64,000 nt of DNA from assembly GCA_023390245.1 (NCBI GenBank), contig JAEWDF010000036.1, positions 14,005-78,004 of the forward strand, read 5' to 3'. A program made the position numbers and the translations under genes. Under the pieces are notes generated by a model. That model did no database searches. It saw only the letters and a program-made list of their open reading frames with translations, and had not been told where the DNA came from. Of this stretch, positions 7,538 through 15,741 are shown piece by piece (position 1 is the first letter of the stretch; each line of letters opens with the position of its first letter). The stretch is from Pseudomonadota bacterium. Its GTDB lineage: Bacteria > Pseudomonadota > Alphaproteobacteria > Caulobacterales > Caulobacteraceae.

Positions 7538-8577
7538 AGGCCCAGGAGGCGGATCAGCGCCAGGGCGGCGACCGCCAGGACCGCCAGCGACAGCACCGCC
7601 GCCGCCACGACCCGGCCGCCCGAGCGCGCGACCATGCGGATGTCGGTCTGCAGTCCCAGGCCCGCCATGGCCACGATGGTCAGCAGGCCGGACGCCCCCG
7701 CCAGCCAGGGCAGGGCGCCGGCCGGGATCAGGTCCAGCGAGCGCAGGGCGATCATGGCGATGAAGCCCAGGATGAACCACGGGACCATGCGGTGCAGGCT
7801 CAGGGTCCCGCCGGCGCGACGCCCGGCCAGCAGCGACACGAGGAAGACCACCGGCCCCAGCATCAGCACGCGCACCAGCTTGACCACCGTGCCGGTCTGG
7901 ACCGCGCCGGCGCCGAACGGGGCGGCCGCGGCCAGCACCTGGGGCACCGCATAGACACTCAGGCCCGCCAGGGCGCCGTACTGGAGCGCCGTCATCCTCA
8001 GGGCGACGCCCAGCAGCGGCAGGGCCAGGACCACGACCACGCCCAGGACCGCAGTGAAGGCGATGGAGGCGGCGACCTCCTCGCCGTCCGCGTCGATGGC
8101 GGGGGCGACGGCGGCGATGGCGGAGTTGCCGCAGATGGCGTTGCCGCAGGCGACCAGCAGGGCCAGGCGCGGGTTCAGGCCCAGGGCCCGGCCGATGGCG
8201 AAGCCGGCCGCGATGGCCAGGGCGACCAGCGCCAGGATGCCGAAGATGAAGCCGACCCCCAACGCCGACAGGGTCGCCGCGCTGACCGAGGCGCCCAGCA
8301 GCACCACCGCGATCTCCAGCACGACCTTGGCCCCGGCGTTCACGCCCGGGGTCCAGAGCGCCGAGGGCGACCAGACGGCGCGGACGACGGCTCCCAGCAG
8401 GATGGCCAGCACCAGCGGCTCGAGCCAGGCGTGGCCGAACAGCGCCTGCTCGGCCCGCCCCAGGCCGATCGCCGCCAGGGTCACCGCCGCGCACAGGCCC
8501 AGGCCCGGCGCCAGCCGGGCGATCCGTTCCAGCCGCAGGGGGGCGCGGCCCGTCAGGTCGGAGACGAAGATCGTCAT
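7534..8577 (-). CDS. YeiH/UPF0324 family inner membrane transporter
   Basis: The 347-residue product has about ten hydrophobic segments and the family patterns LAILLGAVVR, KVVLEIAVVLLGASVS and ACGNAICGNSAIAA, which place it in the UPF0324 (YeiH, putative sulfate exporter) family. The chosen ATG at 8577 fits the family start; an upstream in-frame extension of 12 residues is Arg-rich and unlikely. It is divergent from a LysR gene, the same arrangement as yeiH-yeiE in enterobacteria. The substrate is not established from sequence. Confidence 0.88.
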   Translation of the reverse strand: MTIFVSDLTGRAPLRLERIARLAPGLGLCAAVTLAAIGLGRAEQALFGHAWLEPLVLAILLGAVVRAVWSPSALWTPGVNAGAKVVLEIAVVLLGASVSAATLSALGVGFIFGILALVALAIAAGFAIGRALGLNPRLALLVACGNAICGNSAIAAVAPAIDADGEEVAASIAFTAVLGVVVVLALPLLGVALRMTALQYGALAGLSVYAVPQVLAAAAPFGAGAVQTGTVVKLVRVLMLGPVVFLVSLLAGRRAGGTLSLHRMVPWFILGFIAMIALRSLDLIPAGALPWLAGASGLLTIVAMAGLGLQTDIRMVARSGGRVVAAAVLSLAVLAVAALALIRLLGL

Positions 8578-8615
8578 GCGCCGTGCATGCGCCGCCGCTC
8601 GACGCGGTTCCAACG

Positions 8616-8637
8616 GATTGTTATGGTCGTTTCAATC
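8616..8637. promoter_or_regulatory. Candidate LysR operator between transporter and regulator
   Basis: GATTG at 8616-8620 and CAATC at 8633-8637 form an interrupted palindrome with a 12-base centre, of the ATTG-N-CAAT type common for LysR proteins. It lies in the 77-base divergent gap and could control both genes. Confidence 0.45.
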
Positions 8638-8654
8638 GGTTTTGGAGATCAATT

Positions 8655-9530
8655 GTGACCCTGGAGCGCCTGCGCGTCTTCGTCGCCGTCGCCGAGCGCC
8701 AGCATGTGACGGCGGCGGCGCGGGCGCTGAACCTGACCCAGTCGGCCGTGTCCAACGCCATCGCGGCGCTGGAGGCCGAGCACCAGGTCCATCTGTTCGA
8801 CCGCGTGGGGCGGGGCGTGGTGCTGAACGAGACCGGCCGCGCCTTCCTGCCCGAGGCCAAGGCGGTGCTGGCGCGGGCGGCGGCGGCCGAGGCGGCGCTG
8901 GCGGACATGAGCGCCCTGCGGCGCGGCCGCCTGGCCGTCTTCGCCAGCCAGACCATCGCCAGCTATTGGTTGCCGCGCCGGCTGGTCGGCTTCCACCGCG
9001 CCCATCCCGGCGTCGAGCTGGCCGTCCAGATCGGCAACACGCGCGAGGCGGCCGAGGCGGTGCTGGACGGCGCGGCCGAGATCGGCCTGGTCGAAGGGAC
9101 GGTGGAGGAGCCGGCGCTGGAGCAGACGCGGGTGGGTTCGGACCGGCTGGCGGTGCTGGCGGCGCCGGACCATCCGTGGGCGGCGCGGCGGTCGCTGGAG
9201 GCCGCGGACCTGATCGGCTCGCCCTGGGTGCTGCGCGAGCCCGGATCGGGCACCCGCTCGACGCTGGAGGAGGCGGTGCGCGCGGCCGGCGTCGATCCCG
9301 CCGACCTGCCGGTCGCCATGACCCTGCCGTCGAACGAGGCGGTGCTGGCGGCGGCCGAGGCCGGGGCGGGGGCGACGGCCCTGTCGGAGAGCGTGGCCTA
9401 CGCCTCGGTCGCGGCGGGCCGGCTGGTCACCGCGCCCTTCGTCCTGCCGGAGCGGCCCTTCCGCCTGTTGCGCCATCGCGAGCGCTACCGGAGTCGCGCC
9501 GGCGACGCCTTCGTCGCCGCGATGGGGTAG
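8655..9530 (+). CDS. LysR-family transcriptional regulator
   Basis: The 291-residue protein has the standard LysR layout: an N-terminal winged helix-turn-helix (TLERLRVFVAVAERQHVTAAARALNLTQSAVSNAI, given here only as positions 2-36) and a substrate-binding domain after residue 90. The start is GTG at 8655 with GGAG eight bases upstream. It is divergent from the YeiH-type transporter, so local control of that transporter is the simplest role. The effector is unknown; YeiE-like regulators have been linked to sulfur metabolites. Confidence 0.92.
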   Translation: MTLERLRVFVAVAERQHVTAAARALNLTQSAVSNAIAALEAEHQVHLFDRVGRGVVLNETGRAFLPEAKAVLARAAAAEAALADMSALRRGRLAVFASQTIASYWLPRRLVGFHRAHPGVELAVQIGNTREAAEAVLDGAAEIGLVEGTVEEPALEQTRVGSDRLAVLAAPDHPWAARRSLEAADLIGSPWVLREPGSGTRSTLEEAVRAAGVDPADLPVAMTLPSNEAVLAAAEAGAGATALSESVAYASVAAGRLVTAPFVLPERPFRLLRHRERYRSRAGDAFVAAMG

Positions 9531-9545
9531 GCGCGTCGAAGCGCC

Positions 9546-9737
9546 CTATGCGCCGATACGCGGGCGGACGAACCGCTCCACCAGCAGGTTGGCGGCGAAG
9601 GAGAAGGCGGCGATCACCGCCAGCGTGCCCGGAATGCCCGGCTGGCGGCCGATGGCCATGTAGATCCCATACAGGACGACGAAGATGAGCGTCGCCGCCA
9701 GGCTGCGGAACAGGATTTTCGCGATCGGAGAGGTCAT
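9546..9737 (-). CDS. Small two-helix membrane protein downstream of hemF
   Basis: The 63-residue protein has two predicted transmembrane segments (about residues 8-28 and 38-55) joined by a short loop GRQPGIPGT, and a basic C-terminal tail. Its ATG overlaps the hemF stop in an ATGA junction, so it is probably translated by coupling to hemF. I recognise no family. A membrane role near coproporphyrinogen oxidase is only inferred from the coupling. Confidence 0.7.
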   Translation of the reverse strand: MTSPIAKILFRSLAATLIFVVLYGIYMAIGRQPGIPGTLAVIAAFSFAANLLVERFVRPRIGA

Positions 9738-10615
9738 GGCCACTTCACCACCGGAGGCATGGAGCTGAGGATCGAATCGACGTTGCCGCCGGTCTTGAGG
9801 CCGAACATGGTGCCACGGTCGTAAAGCAGGTTGAACTCCACATAGCGGCCGCGACGCACCAACTGCTCCTCGCGCTCCTGCGGCGTCCAGGATTCGGCCA
9901 TGCGGCGGGCGACGATCCTGGGATAGATGTCCAGGAAGGCCTCGCCCACGTCGCGGGTGAAGGCGAAGTCGCGGTCGTAGTCGCCGCTGTCGTGATGGTC
10001 GTAGAAGACGCCGCCCGTGCCGCGCGGCTCGTTCCGGTGCGGCAGGTAGAAGTAGTCGTCGCACCAGGCCTTGTATTTCGCGTGCCAGGCCGGGTCGTGG
10101 GCGTCGCAGGCGGCCTTCATGGCGGCGTGGAAGTCCAGGGTGTCGGGATGGTCCTGGCGACGGTCCGCGTCTAGCACCGGCGTCAGGTCGCCGCCGCCCC
10201 CGAACCAGCTTCGGGTCGTGGCGATGAAGCGGGTGTTCATGTGCACCGCCGGCACGCGCGGGCTGACGGGGTGGCAGATCAGGCTGATGCCGGTGGCGAA
10301 GAAGCGCGGGTCCTCCTCGGCGCCCGGAACACTGCGGGCGTAGTCGGCGGGAAAGGTCCCGAAGACGGTCGAGCAGTGGACCCCGACCTTCTCGAACAGC
10401 CGGCCGTGCATCATGCCCATGACGCCGCCGCCGCCCTCGGGGCGATCCCAGGGGGTGCGGACGAAGCGGCCCGGCTCGCCGGGGAAAAGGTCGGCGGGGG
10501 CGGCGTCCTCCAGCGCCTCGAAGGCGGCGTGGATGCGGTCGCGGAGGGATTCGAACCAGGCGCGGGTTTCGACCTTCTTCAGGTCGAGCGGATCGGAGAG
10601 GGCGGCGTCGCTCAT
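9734..10615 (-). CDS. hemF: Oxygen-dependent coproporphyrinogen III oxidase
   Basis: HemF decarboxylates coproporphyrinogen III to protoporphyrinogen IX with molecular oxygen in haem synthesis. Family segments are GGGVMGMMHGRLFEKVG, HMNTRFIATT, WFGGGGDLTP, CDDYFYLPHR, RGTGGVFYD and a C-terminal FNLLYDRGTMFGL. The start at 10615 (MSDAAL) gives 293 residues, normal for the family. It is followed by a coupled small membrane protein, and is divergent from the dipeptidase gene. Confidence 0.96.
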   Translation of the reverse strand: MSDAALSDPLDLKKVETRAWFESLRDRIHAAFEALEDAAPADLFPGEPGRFVRTPWDRPEGGGGVMGMMHGRLFEKVGVHCSTVFGTFPADYARSVPGAEEDPRFFATGISLICHPVSPRVPAVHMNTRFIATTRSWFGGGGDLTPVLDADRRQDHPDTLDFHAAMKAACDAHDPAWHAKYKAWCDDYFYLPHRNEPRGTGGVFYDHHDSGDYDRDFAFTRDVGEAFLDIYPRIVARRMAESWTPQEREEQLVRRGRYVEFNLLYDRGTMFGLKTGGNVDSILSSMPPVVKWP

Positions 10616-10660
10616 GGCGCGCTTGAACCACGTCGCGCCGCCTGCGTCATCCTGGACCAA

Positions 10661-10689
10661 TTGTCATACGAGAAATCGGCGGTCCTAAT
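10661..10689 (+). promoter_or_regulatory. Putative promoter of the dipeptidase gene
   Basis: TTGTCA at 10661-10666 and CCTAAT at 10684-10689 are separated by 17 bases, which fits the sigma-70 type spacing, and lie 29 bases upstream of the dipeptidase ATG. The -10 element is a weak match. Confidence 0.4.
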
Positions 10690-10717
10690 GCCGGCCTTGC
10701 CGTTGGGGAGCTGTTCC

Positions 10718-11965
10718 ATGATCCGTCGCCTTCTTGCCGCCGCCGCCGTCGTCGTCCTGGCCGGGACCGCCCACGCCCAGGAGGCGGGCGAGGCGCGGGT
10801 GCTGGAGATCCTGAAGACCACGCCGCTGATCGACGGGCACAACGACCTGCCCTGGGCCCTGCGGCGGCAATATGGAAACGACGTCCACGCCGTCGACCTG
10901 ACCCGGAACCTGTCGGCCTCGACCCGGCTGCACACCGACATCGCGCGCCTGAGGGCCGGCGGCGTGGGCGGCCAGTTCTGGTCGGTCTATGTGCCCGCCA
11001 GCCTGACGCCGAAGGAGGCGGTCGAGGCGACGTTCGAACAGATCGACACCGCCAAGCGGATCATCGCCGCCCATCCGGACGTGTTCGGCCTGGCCACGAC
11101 GGCGGACGATGTGGACCGGGTCTTCGCCTCCGGGCGCATCGCAAGCCTGATCGGCGTGGAAGGCGGTTATTCGATCGACGATTCCATGGCCCTGCTGCGC
11201 GAGTTCCATCGCGCCGGCGTCCGCTACATGACCCTGACCCATTCCAAGACCACGACCTGGGCCGACAGCGCCACGGACGCGCCGAAGTGGGGCGGGCTGA
11301 ACGCCTTCGGCGAGGAGGTCGTCCGGGAGATGAACCGGCTGGGCATGATGGTCGACCTGAGCCATGTGTCCGAGGACACCATGCTGGACGCGATGCGGGT
11401 TTCCGAGGCGCCGGTCATCTTTTCCCATTCCTCGGCGCGGGCGGTGACGGCGCATCCGCGCAACGTGCCGGATCGGGTGCTGCGGATGATGCCGGAGGAC
11501 GGCGGGATCGTGATGATCAACCTGGCGCCTGGCTTCGTGTCCGAGGCGGTCCGGGCGTGGGACGCGTCGCACGCCGCCGAGGAGGCGCGGCTGAAGGCGC
11601 TGAATCCTGGCGATCCGGCGGCGGTCGAGGGCGGAATGAACGCCTGGCGGGCGGCCAATCCGACTCCCCGGGCGACCCTGACGGACGTGACGGCCCATAT
11701 CCAGCATGTGCGCGAGGTCGCCGGGATCGATCATGTCGGCCTCGGCGCGGACTTCGACGGCATCGGCAGCCTGCCCGAGGGCATGGGCGGCGTCGACGCC
11801 TATCCGCGCATCCTGGCGGCGCTGATGGAGGCCGGCTGGACCGAGGCGGACATCCGCAAGATCTCCGGCGAGAACCTGCTGCGGGTCATGCGGGCGGTGG
11901 AGGCCGTCGCCGCGTCCAAGGCGGATCAGCGGCCGTCCATGGCGCGGCTGGAGCCTTCGGCCTGA
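10718..11965 (+). CDS. Membrane dipeptidase, peptidase family M19
   Basis: The 415-residue protein has a cleavable signal peptide (MIRRLLAAAAVVVLAGTAHA) and the M19 renal dipeptidase fold. Metal ligands are visible in DGHNDLPW (about residues 40-47), the EGGYSID segment (about 148), and the downstream SHSSARAV and GLGADFDG segments. These zinc enzymes hydrolyse dipeptides, often with D-residues, in the periplasm. The start is set by ATG at 10718 with GGGGAG upstream. No partner gene is apparent. Confidence 0.93.
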   Translation: MIRRLLAAAAVVVLAGTAHAQEAGEARVLEILKTTPLIDGHNDLPWALRRQYGNDVHAVDLTRNLSASTRLHTDIARLRAGGVGGQFWSVYVPASLTPKEAVEATFEQIDTAKRIIAAHPDVFGLATTADDVDRVFASGRIASLIGVEGGYSIDDSMALLREFHRAGVRYMTLTHSKTTTWADSATDAPKWGGLNAFGEEVVREMNRLGMMVDLSHVSEDTMLDAMRVSEAPVIFSHSSARAVTAHPRNVPDRVLRMMPEDGGIVMINLAPGFVSEAVRAWDASHAAEEARLKALNPGDPAAVEGGMNAWRAANPTPRATLTDVTAHIQHVREVAGIDHVGLGADFDGIGSLPEGMGGVDAYPRILAALMEAGWTEADIRKISGENLLRVMRAVEAVAASKADQRPSMARLEPSA

Positions 11966-11995
11966 TTCAAGCCGGAGCAGGAAAGGCCGGCGATC

Positions 11996-12175
11996 CTAGA
12001 ACCAGGGGCTCAGCCAGAGGAAGAGGGCAGCCGCGATCAGCAGGACCACGGCCGTCGCGCCGATCGCCACGCCCATGCTCTTCATGGCGCCGCGGTCGGG
12101 GTGGCTGGCGGGCAGGATCCGTTTGCCATGGAAGGCGATCTTCCCGCGCGGGGTGCCGGGCGTTCGACGGGCCAT
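11996..12175 (-). CDS. Small single-pass membrane protein
   Basis: A 59-residue frame starts at ATG 12175 and ends with TAG at 11996-11998. The N-terminal half is basic (RGKIAFHGKRILP); the C-terminal half is one long hydrophobic segment (AIGATAVVLLIAAALFLWLS) ending in PWF. The composition and codon positions look like real coding sequence, and it lies just downstream of trmL on the same strand (30-base gap). I do not recognise the family. Confidence 0.6.
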   Translation of the reverse strand: MARRTPGTPRGKIAFHGKRILPASHPDRGAMKSMGVAIGATAVVLLIAAALFLWLSPWF

Positions 12176-12205
12176 GCGCGCTAAACCCGTCGGCGTCGGG
12201 AAGGT

Positions 12206-12661
12206 TCAGCGCGCGGGCAGGCCTCCGGTCTGGCGCAGGCCTTCCCACAGGGCGACGCCGGCGCTGACCGACAGGTTCAGGGAGCGCGCTTCGGGCCGCA
12301 GCGGGATCACCACGCGCGCGTCGGCGGCGGCGTGGACGTGGTCGGGCGCGCCGGCCGTCTCCTTGCCGAACAGCAGGGTGTCGTCCGGCCGGAAGGCGAA
12401 GTCGGGCAGGGGCGTCGCCCCCTTCGTGGTGAACAGGACCAGGCGGCCCGCCGGCCGGTCGCGCAGGAAGGCGTCCCAGTCCGCATGGCGGATCATGTGC
12501 GACAGCGGGCCGTAGTCCAGCGCCGCCCGCTTCATCGCGCGGTCGTCGAAGCGGAAGCCGACCGGCTCGATCACGTGCAGCTCCACGCCGAAGCAGGCCG
12601 ACAATCGGATGCAGGCGCCGACGTTCTGAGGAATGTCCGGTTGAAAAAGGGCGAGACGCAT
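12206..12661 (-). CDS. trmL: tRNA (cytidine(34)-2'-O)-methyltransferase
   Basis: TrmL is a SPOUT methyltransferase that 2'-O-methylates the wobble base of tRNA-Leu isoacceptors. The 151-residue protein begins MRLALFQPDIPQNVGA and contains the SPOUT motifs RLVLFTTKG, LLFGKETAG and the C-terminal LNLSVSAGVALWE knot segment. Length and motifs are standard for the family. It is divergent from petA across a 193-base gap. Confidence 0.94.
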   Translation of the reverse strand: MRLALFQPDIPQNVGACIRLSACFGVELHVIEPVGFRFDDRAMKRAALDYGPLSHMIRHADWDAFLRDRPAGRLVLFTTKGATPLPDFAFRPDDTLLFGKETAGAPDHVHAAADARVVIPLRPEARSLNLSVSAGVALWEGLRQTGGLPAR

Positions 12662-12708
12662 TCTAAGGCCCTCCATACGCGCGGCCTGGGGGTTTGTCGC
12701 GGTCTGTT

Positions 12709-12725
12709 TTGCGAACGTTTCGCAA
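12709..12725. promoter_or_regulatory. Perfect 7-3-7 palindrome upstream of petABC
   Basis: TTGCGAA-CGT-TTCGCAA forms a perfect inverted repeat between trmL and petA, about 130 bases before the petA start. It has the size of a dimeric regulator site and could act on petABC, trmL or both. The regulator is unknown. Confidence 0.5.
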
Positions 12726-12854
12726 GAAACGTCAGCAACTTGCGGCGAGGGGCCGCGGGCGGCGGACCGTGGGGATTTCCGGCTTCGTTCTTGGGTTACT
12801 GCCGCACCGGGGGACGTGCTCCCAAGCGTTCCCGCGGCGTTCGAGAGGTGAAAC

Positions 12855-13397
12855 GTGGCCGAATCGGTCGTGCATCCAGAGGCTGAGGGCGGCGACGCCA
12901 CTCGCCGCGACTTCATCCACATCGCCGCGGGCGCCGCGGCCGTGGGCGCCGGCGTCATGGTCGCCTGGCCGCTGATCAACCAGATGAACCCGGCGGCGGA
13001 CACCCTGGCCCTGGCGTCGATCGAATTCGACCTGACCAAGGTGCAGGAAGGCCAGCAGGTCGTCATCAAGTGGCAGGGCAAGCCGGTCTTCGTCCGCTAC
13101 CGCACCGCCAAGGAGATCCAGGAAGCGGTCTCCACGCCCCTGTCGGACCTCAAGGACCCGCAGACGGACGCCGACCGCGTCAAGTCCGGCCACCAGCAGT
13201 ATCTGGTCGTCGTCGGCTCCTGCACCCACCTGGGCTGCGTGCCGACCTTCGGGGCGGGCGATTACGGCGGTTGGTTCTGCCCCTGCCACGGCTCGCACTA
13301 CGACACCTCGGGCCGCATCCGTAAGGGGCCGGCGCCGAAGAACCTGGTCGTGCCCGATTATGAATATGTGTCCGATTCCCGCGTGAAGATCGGCTGA
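12855..13397 (+). CDS. petA: Ubiquinol-cytochrome c reductase iron-sulfur (Rieske) subunit
   Basis: This is the 2Fe-2S subunit of the cytochrome bc1 complex (complex III). A twin-arginine-type signal anchor (RRDFIHIAAGAAAVGAG, residues about 17-33) precedes the soluble domain. Cluster ligands are in CTHLGC (about 122-127) and CPCHGS (about 142-147). The start is GTG at 12855, preceded by GAGAGGTG. It heads the petABC operon, with cytochrome b 16 bases downstream. The product is 180 residues. Confidence 0.97.
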   Translation: MAESVVHPEAEGGDATRRDFIHIAAGAAAVGAGVMVAWPLINQMNPAADTLALASIEFDLTKVQEGQQVVIKWQGKPVFVRYRTAKEIQEAVSTPLSDLKDPQTDADRVKSGHQQYLVVVGSCTHLGCVPTFGAGDYGGWFCPCHGSHYDTSGRIRKGPAPKNLVVPDYEYVSDSRVKIG

Positions 13398-13413
13398 GGA
13401 CCTGGGGGAGGAC

Positions 13414-14742
13414 ATGAGCGAACACGAGAGCACCTACGTCCCGAAGACGGGCGTCGAGAAGTGGCTGGACAGCCGCCTGCCGATCATCCGCTTCGGCGCC
13501 GACTACATGTCGCTGCCGACGCCGAAGAACCTGAACTACTGGTGGACCTTCGGCGGCATCCTGGCCCTGTGCCTGATGACGCAGATCGTCACCGGCATCG
13601 TCCTGGCCATGCACTATACGCCGAACGTCGACCTGGCCTTCGCCTCGGTCGAGCGGATCATGCGCGACGTCAACGGCGGCTGGCTGATCCGCTACGTCCA
13701 CGCCAACGGCGCGTCGATGTTCTTCATCGCCGTCTATCTGCACATGCTGCGGGGCCTCTACTACGGTTCCTACAAGGCGCCGCGCGAGATGATCTGGATC
13801 ATCGGCTGCGTGATCTTCTTCCTGATGATCGCCACCGCCTTCCTGGGCTACGTCCTGCCGTGGGGCCAGATGTCCTTCTGGGGCGCCGAAGTCATCACCA
13901 ACCTGATCGGGGCCATCCCCGGCATCGGCGAGCCGATCCTGATCTGGCTGCGCGGCGGGCCGGCGATCGACAACGCGACGCTGAACCGCTTCTTCTCGCT
14001 GCACTACCTGCTGCCGTTCGCCATCCTGGGCTGCGTGGTGCTGCACCTGTGGGCCCTGCACCACGCCGGCCAGAACAACCCGGTCGGCATCCTGATCCCC
14101 AAGGACCGGGCCAAGAAGGACCTGGTGCCGTTCCACCCGTATTTCACGGTCAAGGACGGCTTCGCCATCATCCTGTTCCTGATCCTGTTCTCGGTCTTCG
14201 TCTTCTATCAGCCGAACGCCCTGGGCCACGCCGACAACTACATTCCGGCCAACCCGCTGCAGACGCCGGCGCACATCGTGCCCGAGTGGTACATGCTGCC
14301 CTTCTACGCCATCCTGCGCGCCATCCCGGACAAGTTCGGCGGCGTGGTGGCGATGTTCAGCGCCATCGGCGTGCTGTTCGTCCTGCCGTGGCTGGATACG
14401 TCCAAGGTGCGCTCCATGCGCTACCGCCCGACCATGCGGACCTTCTTCATCATCTTCCTGGTGGTGGGCTTCGGTCTGGGCTGGTGCGGCGGGCAGCTGC
14501 CGGACGCGCCGGTGATCCCGGGCATGCCCAGCTTCGTCGTCTTCGACGGCCAGCTGAACAGCTACCTGTGGCTGACGCGCCTGTTCACCCTCTACTACTT
14601 CGCCTTCTTCGTGGTGATCATGCCGTGGGTGGGCCTGAAGGAAACGCCGCTGCCGATCCCGGCGACCATCTCCGAGCCCGTGCTGACCGGACCCGACGCG
14701 GTTCCGGCCGCCGCCCCGGCCTCGCCCGAGAAGAAGGGCTGA
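13414..14742 (+). CDS. petB: Cytochrome b subunit of the bc1 complex
   Basis: The 442-residue integral membrane protein carries both b haems and the quinone sites of complex III. Visible features are multiple transmembrane helices, haem-ligand His residues in helices near MHYTPNVDLAF and in HLWALHHAGQNN, the GYVLPWGQMS segment of the Qo site, and the conserved PEWYMLPFYA motif. The C-terminal tail is Pro/Ala-rich. It is preceded by a GGGGGAGGAC ribosome binding site and is followed by cytochrome c1 after eight bases. Confidence 0.97.
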   Translation: MSEHESTYVPKTGVEKWLDSRLPIIRFGADYMSLPTPKNLNYWWTFGGILALCLMTQIVTGIVLAMHYTPNVDLAFASVERIMRDVNGGWLIRYVHANGASMFFIAVYLHMLRGLYYGSYKAPREMIWIIGCVIFFLMIATAFLGYVLPWGQMSFWGAEVITNLIGAIPGIGEPILIWLRGGPAIDNATLNRFFSLHYLLPFAILGCVVLHLWALHHAGQNNPVGILIPKDRAKKDLVPFHPYFTVKDGFAIILFLILFSVFVFYQPNALGHADNYIPANPLQTPAHIVPEWYMLPFYAILRAIPDKFGGVVAMFSAIGVLFVLPWLDTSKVRSMRYRPTMRTFFIIFLVVGFGLGWCGGQLPDAPVIPGMPSFVVFDGQLNSYLWLTRLFTLYYFAFFVVIMPWVGLKETPLPIPATISEPVLTGPDAVPAAAPASPEKKG

Positions 14743-14750
14743 GCGCGATC

Positions 14751-15626
14751 ATGACGATTGGGAAAAAGACCGTGACGATCTCCAGGATCATCGCCTCGGC
14801 CGCCGCCGCGCTCGGCCTGATGACCGCCGCCGCCCCGGCCCTGGCCGAAGGCGGCGCCGCCCATCCGCATTCGGGCGGCTTCAGCTTCGACGGGCCGTTC
14901 GGCACCTTCGACCAGGGCCAGCTCCAGCGCGGCTACAAGGTTTATCACGAGGTCTGCTCGGCCTGTCACAGCATGAACATGCTGCACTACCGGAACCTGG
15001 GCGACGCCCATGGGCCGTTCTTCAACGCCAAGTATCCGAACCCGAACGACAATCCGGTGGTGAAGGCCCTGGCCGCCGAGGTCCAGGTGCCGGACATCGA
15101 CAGCGAGACCGGCGAGCCGGTCCAGCGCGACGCCACGCCGGCCGACAAGTTCCGCGCCCCCTACGCCAACGCCACGGCGGCGGCGGCGGGCAACGGCGGC
15201 GCCGCGCCGCCCGACCTGTCGGTGATGGCCAAGGCCCGCCACGGCGGCGCCGACTACATCTATTCGCTGCTGGCGGGCTATCGCGACGCGCCGGCCGGGC
15301 TGACGATCCGCGAGGGCCAGCACTACAACCCCTTCATGAGCGGCGACCTGACGCCGTTCTGGACCGGCGATCCGGAGCATGTCCCGGCGGGCGGCTTCAT
15401 CGCCATGCCGCCGCCGCTGAAGGATGGGCTGGTCACCTATGACGATGGCTCGGCCCAGACGGTGGACCAGTACGCCAAGGACGTCGCCGCCTTCATCGCC
15501 TGGGCCTCCGAGCCCAAGATGGTGGAGCGCAAGCAGGCCGGCTTCGGCGTGCTGATCTTCCTGCTGATCTTCGCGGGGATCACCTACGCCAGCTATCGCC
15601 GCATCTGGAAGGGCGTGGCGCACTAA
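14751..15626 (+). CDS. petC: Cytochrome c1
   Basis: This haem-c subunit passes electrons from the Rieske protein to soluble cytochrome c. The 291-residue product has a signal peptide ending near AAPALA (about residue 34), the haem motif CSACH (about 69-73), an axial Met in GFIAMPPPL (about 218), and a C-terminal membrane anchor (GVLIFLLIFAGITYASYRRIWK region, residues about 265-287). The start ATG at 14751 lies eight bases after petB, and a strong terminator follows the gene. Confidence 0.96.
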   Translation: MTIGKKTVTISRIIASAAAALGLMTAAAPALAEGGAAHPHSGGFSFDGPFGTFDQGQLQRGYKVYHEVCSACHSMNMLHYRNLGDAHGPFFNAKYPNPNDNPVVKALAAEVQVPDIDSETGEPVQRDATPADKFRAPYANATAAAAGNGGAAPPDLSVMAKARHGGADYIYSLLAGYRDAPAGLTIREGQHYNPFMSGDLTPFWTGDPEHVPAGGFIAMPPPLKDGLVTYDDGSAQTVDQYAKDVAAFIAWASEPKMVERKQAGFGVLIFLLIFAGITYASYRRIWKGVAH

Positions 15627-15652
15627 GCCCCACGCCGCCCGTCCGACCGATC

Positions 15653-15681
15653 AGCCCGCCGGTTCCGCCGGCGGGCTTTTT
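15653..15681 (+). terminator. Rho-independent terminator of petABC
   Basis: AGCCCGCCGG (15653-15662) pairs with CCGGCGGGCT (15668-15677) around a five-base loop, and a run of five T (15677-15681) follows directly. Confidence 0.9.
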
Positions 15682-15709
15682 CGGGCTTGCCATTACAAAT
15701 AGAAAAGTG

Positions 15710-15724
15710 CTTTATAATGTAAAG
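15710..15724. promoter_or_regulatory. AT-rich inverted repeat before the DUF1579-like gene
   Basis: CTTTATAATGTAAAG has inverted CTTTA/TAAAG arms and contains a TATAAT hexamer at 15713-15718, in an AT-rich island unlike the surrounding GC-rich DNA. It lies 17 bases before the next start codon, so a promoter with an overlapping operator is likely. Confidence 0.5.
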
Positions 15725-15741
15725 TAAATGGGAGAAGCCCG

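Noticed and set aside
10547..10557. GGATTCGAACC, resembling a tRNA T-arm
   Set aside because: It lies inside hemF codons, with no acceptor or anticodon stem around it.
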